Assembly: GCA_030833685.1 (NCBI GenBank)
Contig: JAURGS010000165.1
Location: 1-5,461 of the forward strand
Direction: 5' to 3'
DNA: 5,461 nt
Origin: Rhodoferax sp.
GTDB taxonomy: Bacteria; Pseudomonadota; Gammaproteobacteria; Burkholderiales; Burkholderiaceae_C
The notes under the pieces were generated by a model, which was not told the origin of the DNA, did not search any database, and saw nothing but the letters and a program-made list of their open reading frames with translations. Shown here piece by piece: positions 5,210-5,461 of the stretch. The translations under genes and the position numbers were made by a program. The number at the start of each line of letters is the position of its first letter. Positions within the stretch are counted from its first letter, which is position 1.

Positions 5210-5461
5210 ATGAAACTGCATTATTTGATGGCGTCGGTAGCGGTGGCACTTGGTATGCCAGCACTAGCAGCCGATACAACTTATCGGGCAGACGTTGCTC
5301 CCATTCTCAAGGCCCAGTGCGCGGAATGTCATTCCGCGGACGCCGGCGCGCCGACCCTCAAGGACTTTGAGCTGGCTAAAGAAAAGTACGAAAAAGAAAA
5401 ACTTGGCCCTCGTACAGACTCCTATGAAAACCTGCTTGCGTTAATTGCCTTCCCGGATACA
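5210..5461 (+). CDS. Exported c-type cytochrome, 5' part, cut by window edge
   Basis: The frame opened by the ATG at 5210 runs for 84 codons to the right edge without a stop. Residues 1-20 form a signal peptide (MKLHYLMASV, then a hydrophobic stretch ending PALA), with likely cleavage after Ala20 or Ala21. YRADVAPILKAQCAECHSAD (25-44) holds one haem c site, with Cys37 and Cys40 for covalent attachment and His41 as axial ligand; the preceding DVAPIL segment is common in cytochromes of the planctomycete-type or class I fold. A charged stretch (KEKYEKEKLGPRTDSYE, 57-73) and ENLLALIAFPDT follow. The distal Met ligand and any second haem site lie outside the window. It should act in the periplasm as an electron carrier; partners are not visible. 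A strong ribosome site and an FNR-like site upstream point to regulated expression at low oxygen or with NO. Confidence 0.88.
   Translation, partial: MKLHYLMASVAVALGMPALAADTTYRADVAPILKAQCAECHSADAGAPTLKDFELAKEKYEKEKLGPRTDSYENLLALIAFPDT

Noticed and set aside
5137..5370. Plus-strand frame overlapping the cytochrome c start
   Set aside because: Out of frame with the signal peptide and CAECH motif of the real gene and without features of its own.
1..5461. Mobile element, CRISPR array, tRNA or integration site
   Set aside because: No spaced direct-repeat array, transposase, integrase or tRNA-like fold was seen on either strand.

Overview
The window looks like a chromosomal piece of a fairly GC-rich betaproteobacterium, most likely Burkholderiales and perhaps Comamonadaceae. 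That is an inference from codon use and from the gene families present: a DolP-type BON lipoprotein next to a cytochrome c', an AEC permease and a soluble c-type cytochrome. I see no tRNA, rRNA, CRISPR array, transposase, integron or phage gene, and nothing marks the window as a mobile island. It carries eight supportable protein genes, two of them cut by the window ends.

Layout: (1) 1-521, minus strand: N-terminal 173 residues of a phytanoyl-CoA dioxygenase (PhyH) family Fe(II)/2-oxoglutarate enzyme. (2) 522-909: a divergent spacer without a convincing gene. (3) 910-2527, plus strand: an envelope cluster of a two-BON-domain outer-membrane lipoprotein (DolP/YraP), a periplasmic cytochrome c' with a His-rich N-terminus, and a small lipoprotein with a coiled coil and a BamE/SmpA-like domain. 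(4) 2598-4940, minus strand: a class II aldolase/adducin protein, an AEC-family permease and a small two-helix membrane protein with a C-terminal zinc ribbon; transcription order is zinc ribbon, permease, aldolase. (5) 4941-5209: a divergent spacer holding an FNR/DNR-like dyad placed as expected for a class II activated promoter. (6) 5210-5461, plus strand: the start of an exported c-type cytochrome.

How they may work together: the plus-strand cluster concerns the cell envelope (two lipoproteins of outer-membrane type plus a periplasmic haem protein). The permease and aldolase could form a small uptake and metabolism pair, but they are 126 bp apart and each may have its own promoter. The 3' cytochrome is probably controlled by oxygen or nitric oxide through a CRP/FNR-family regulator. 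The most useful leads are the FNR-like promoter, the metal-ligand-rich N-terminus of the cytochrome c', and the reduced BamE-like lipoprotein beside dolP. I do not see a clearly new multi-gene system.
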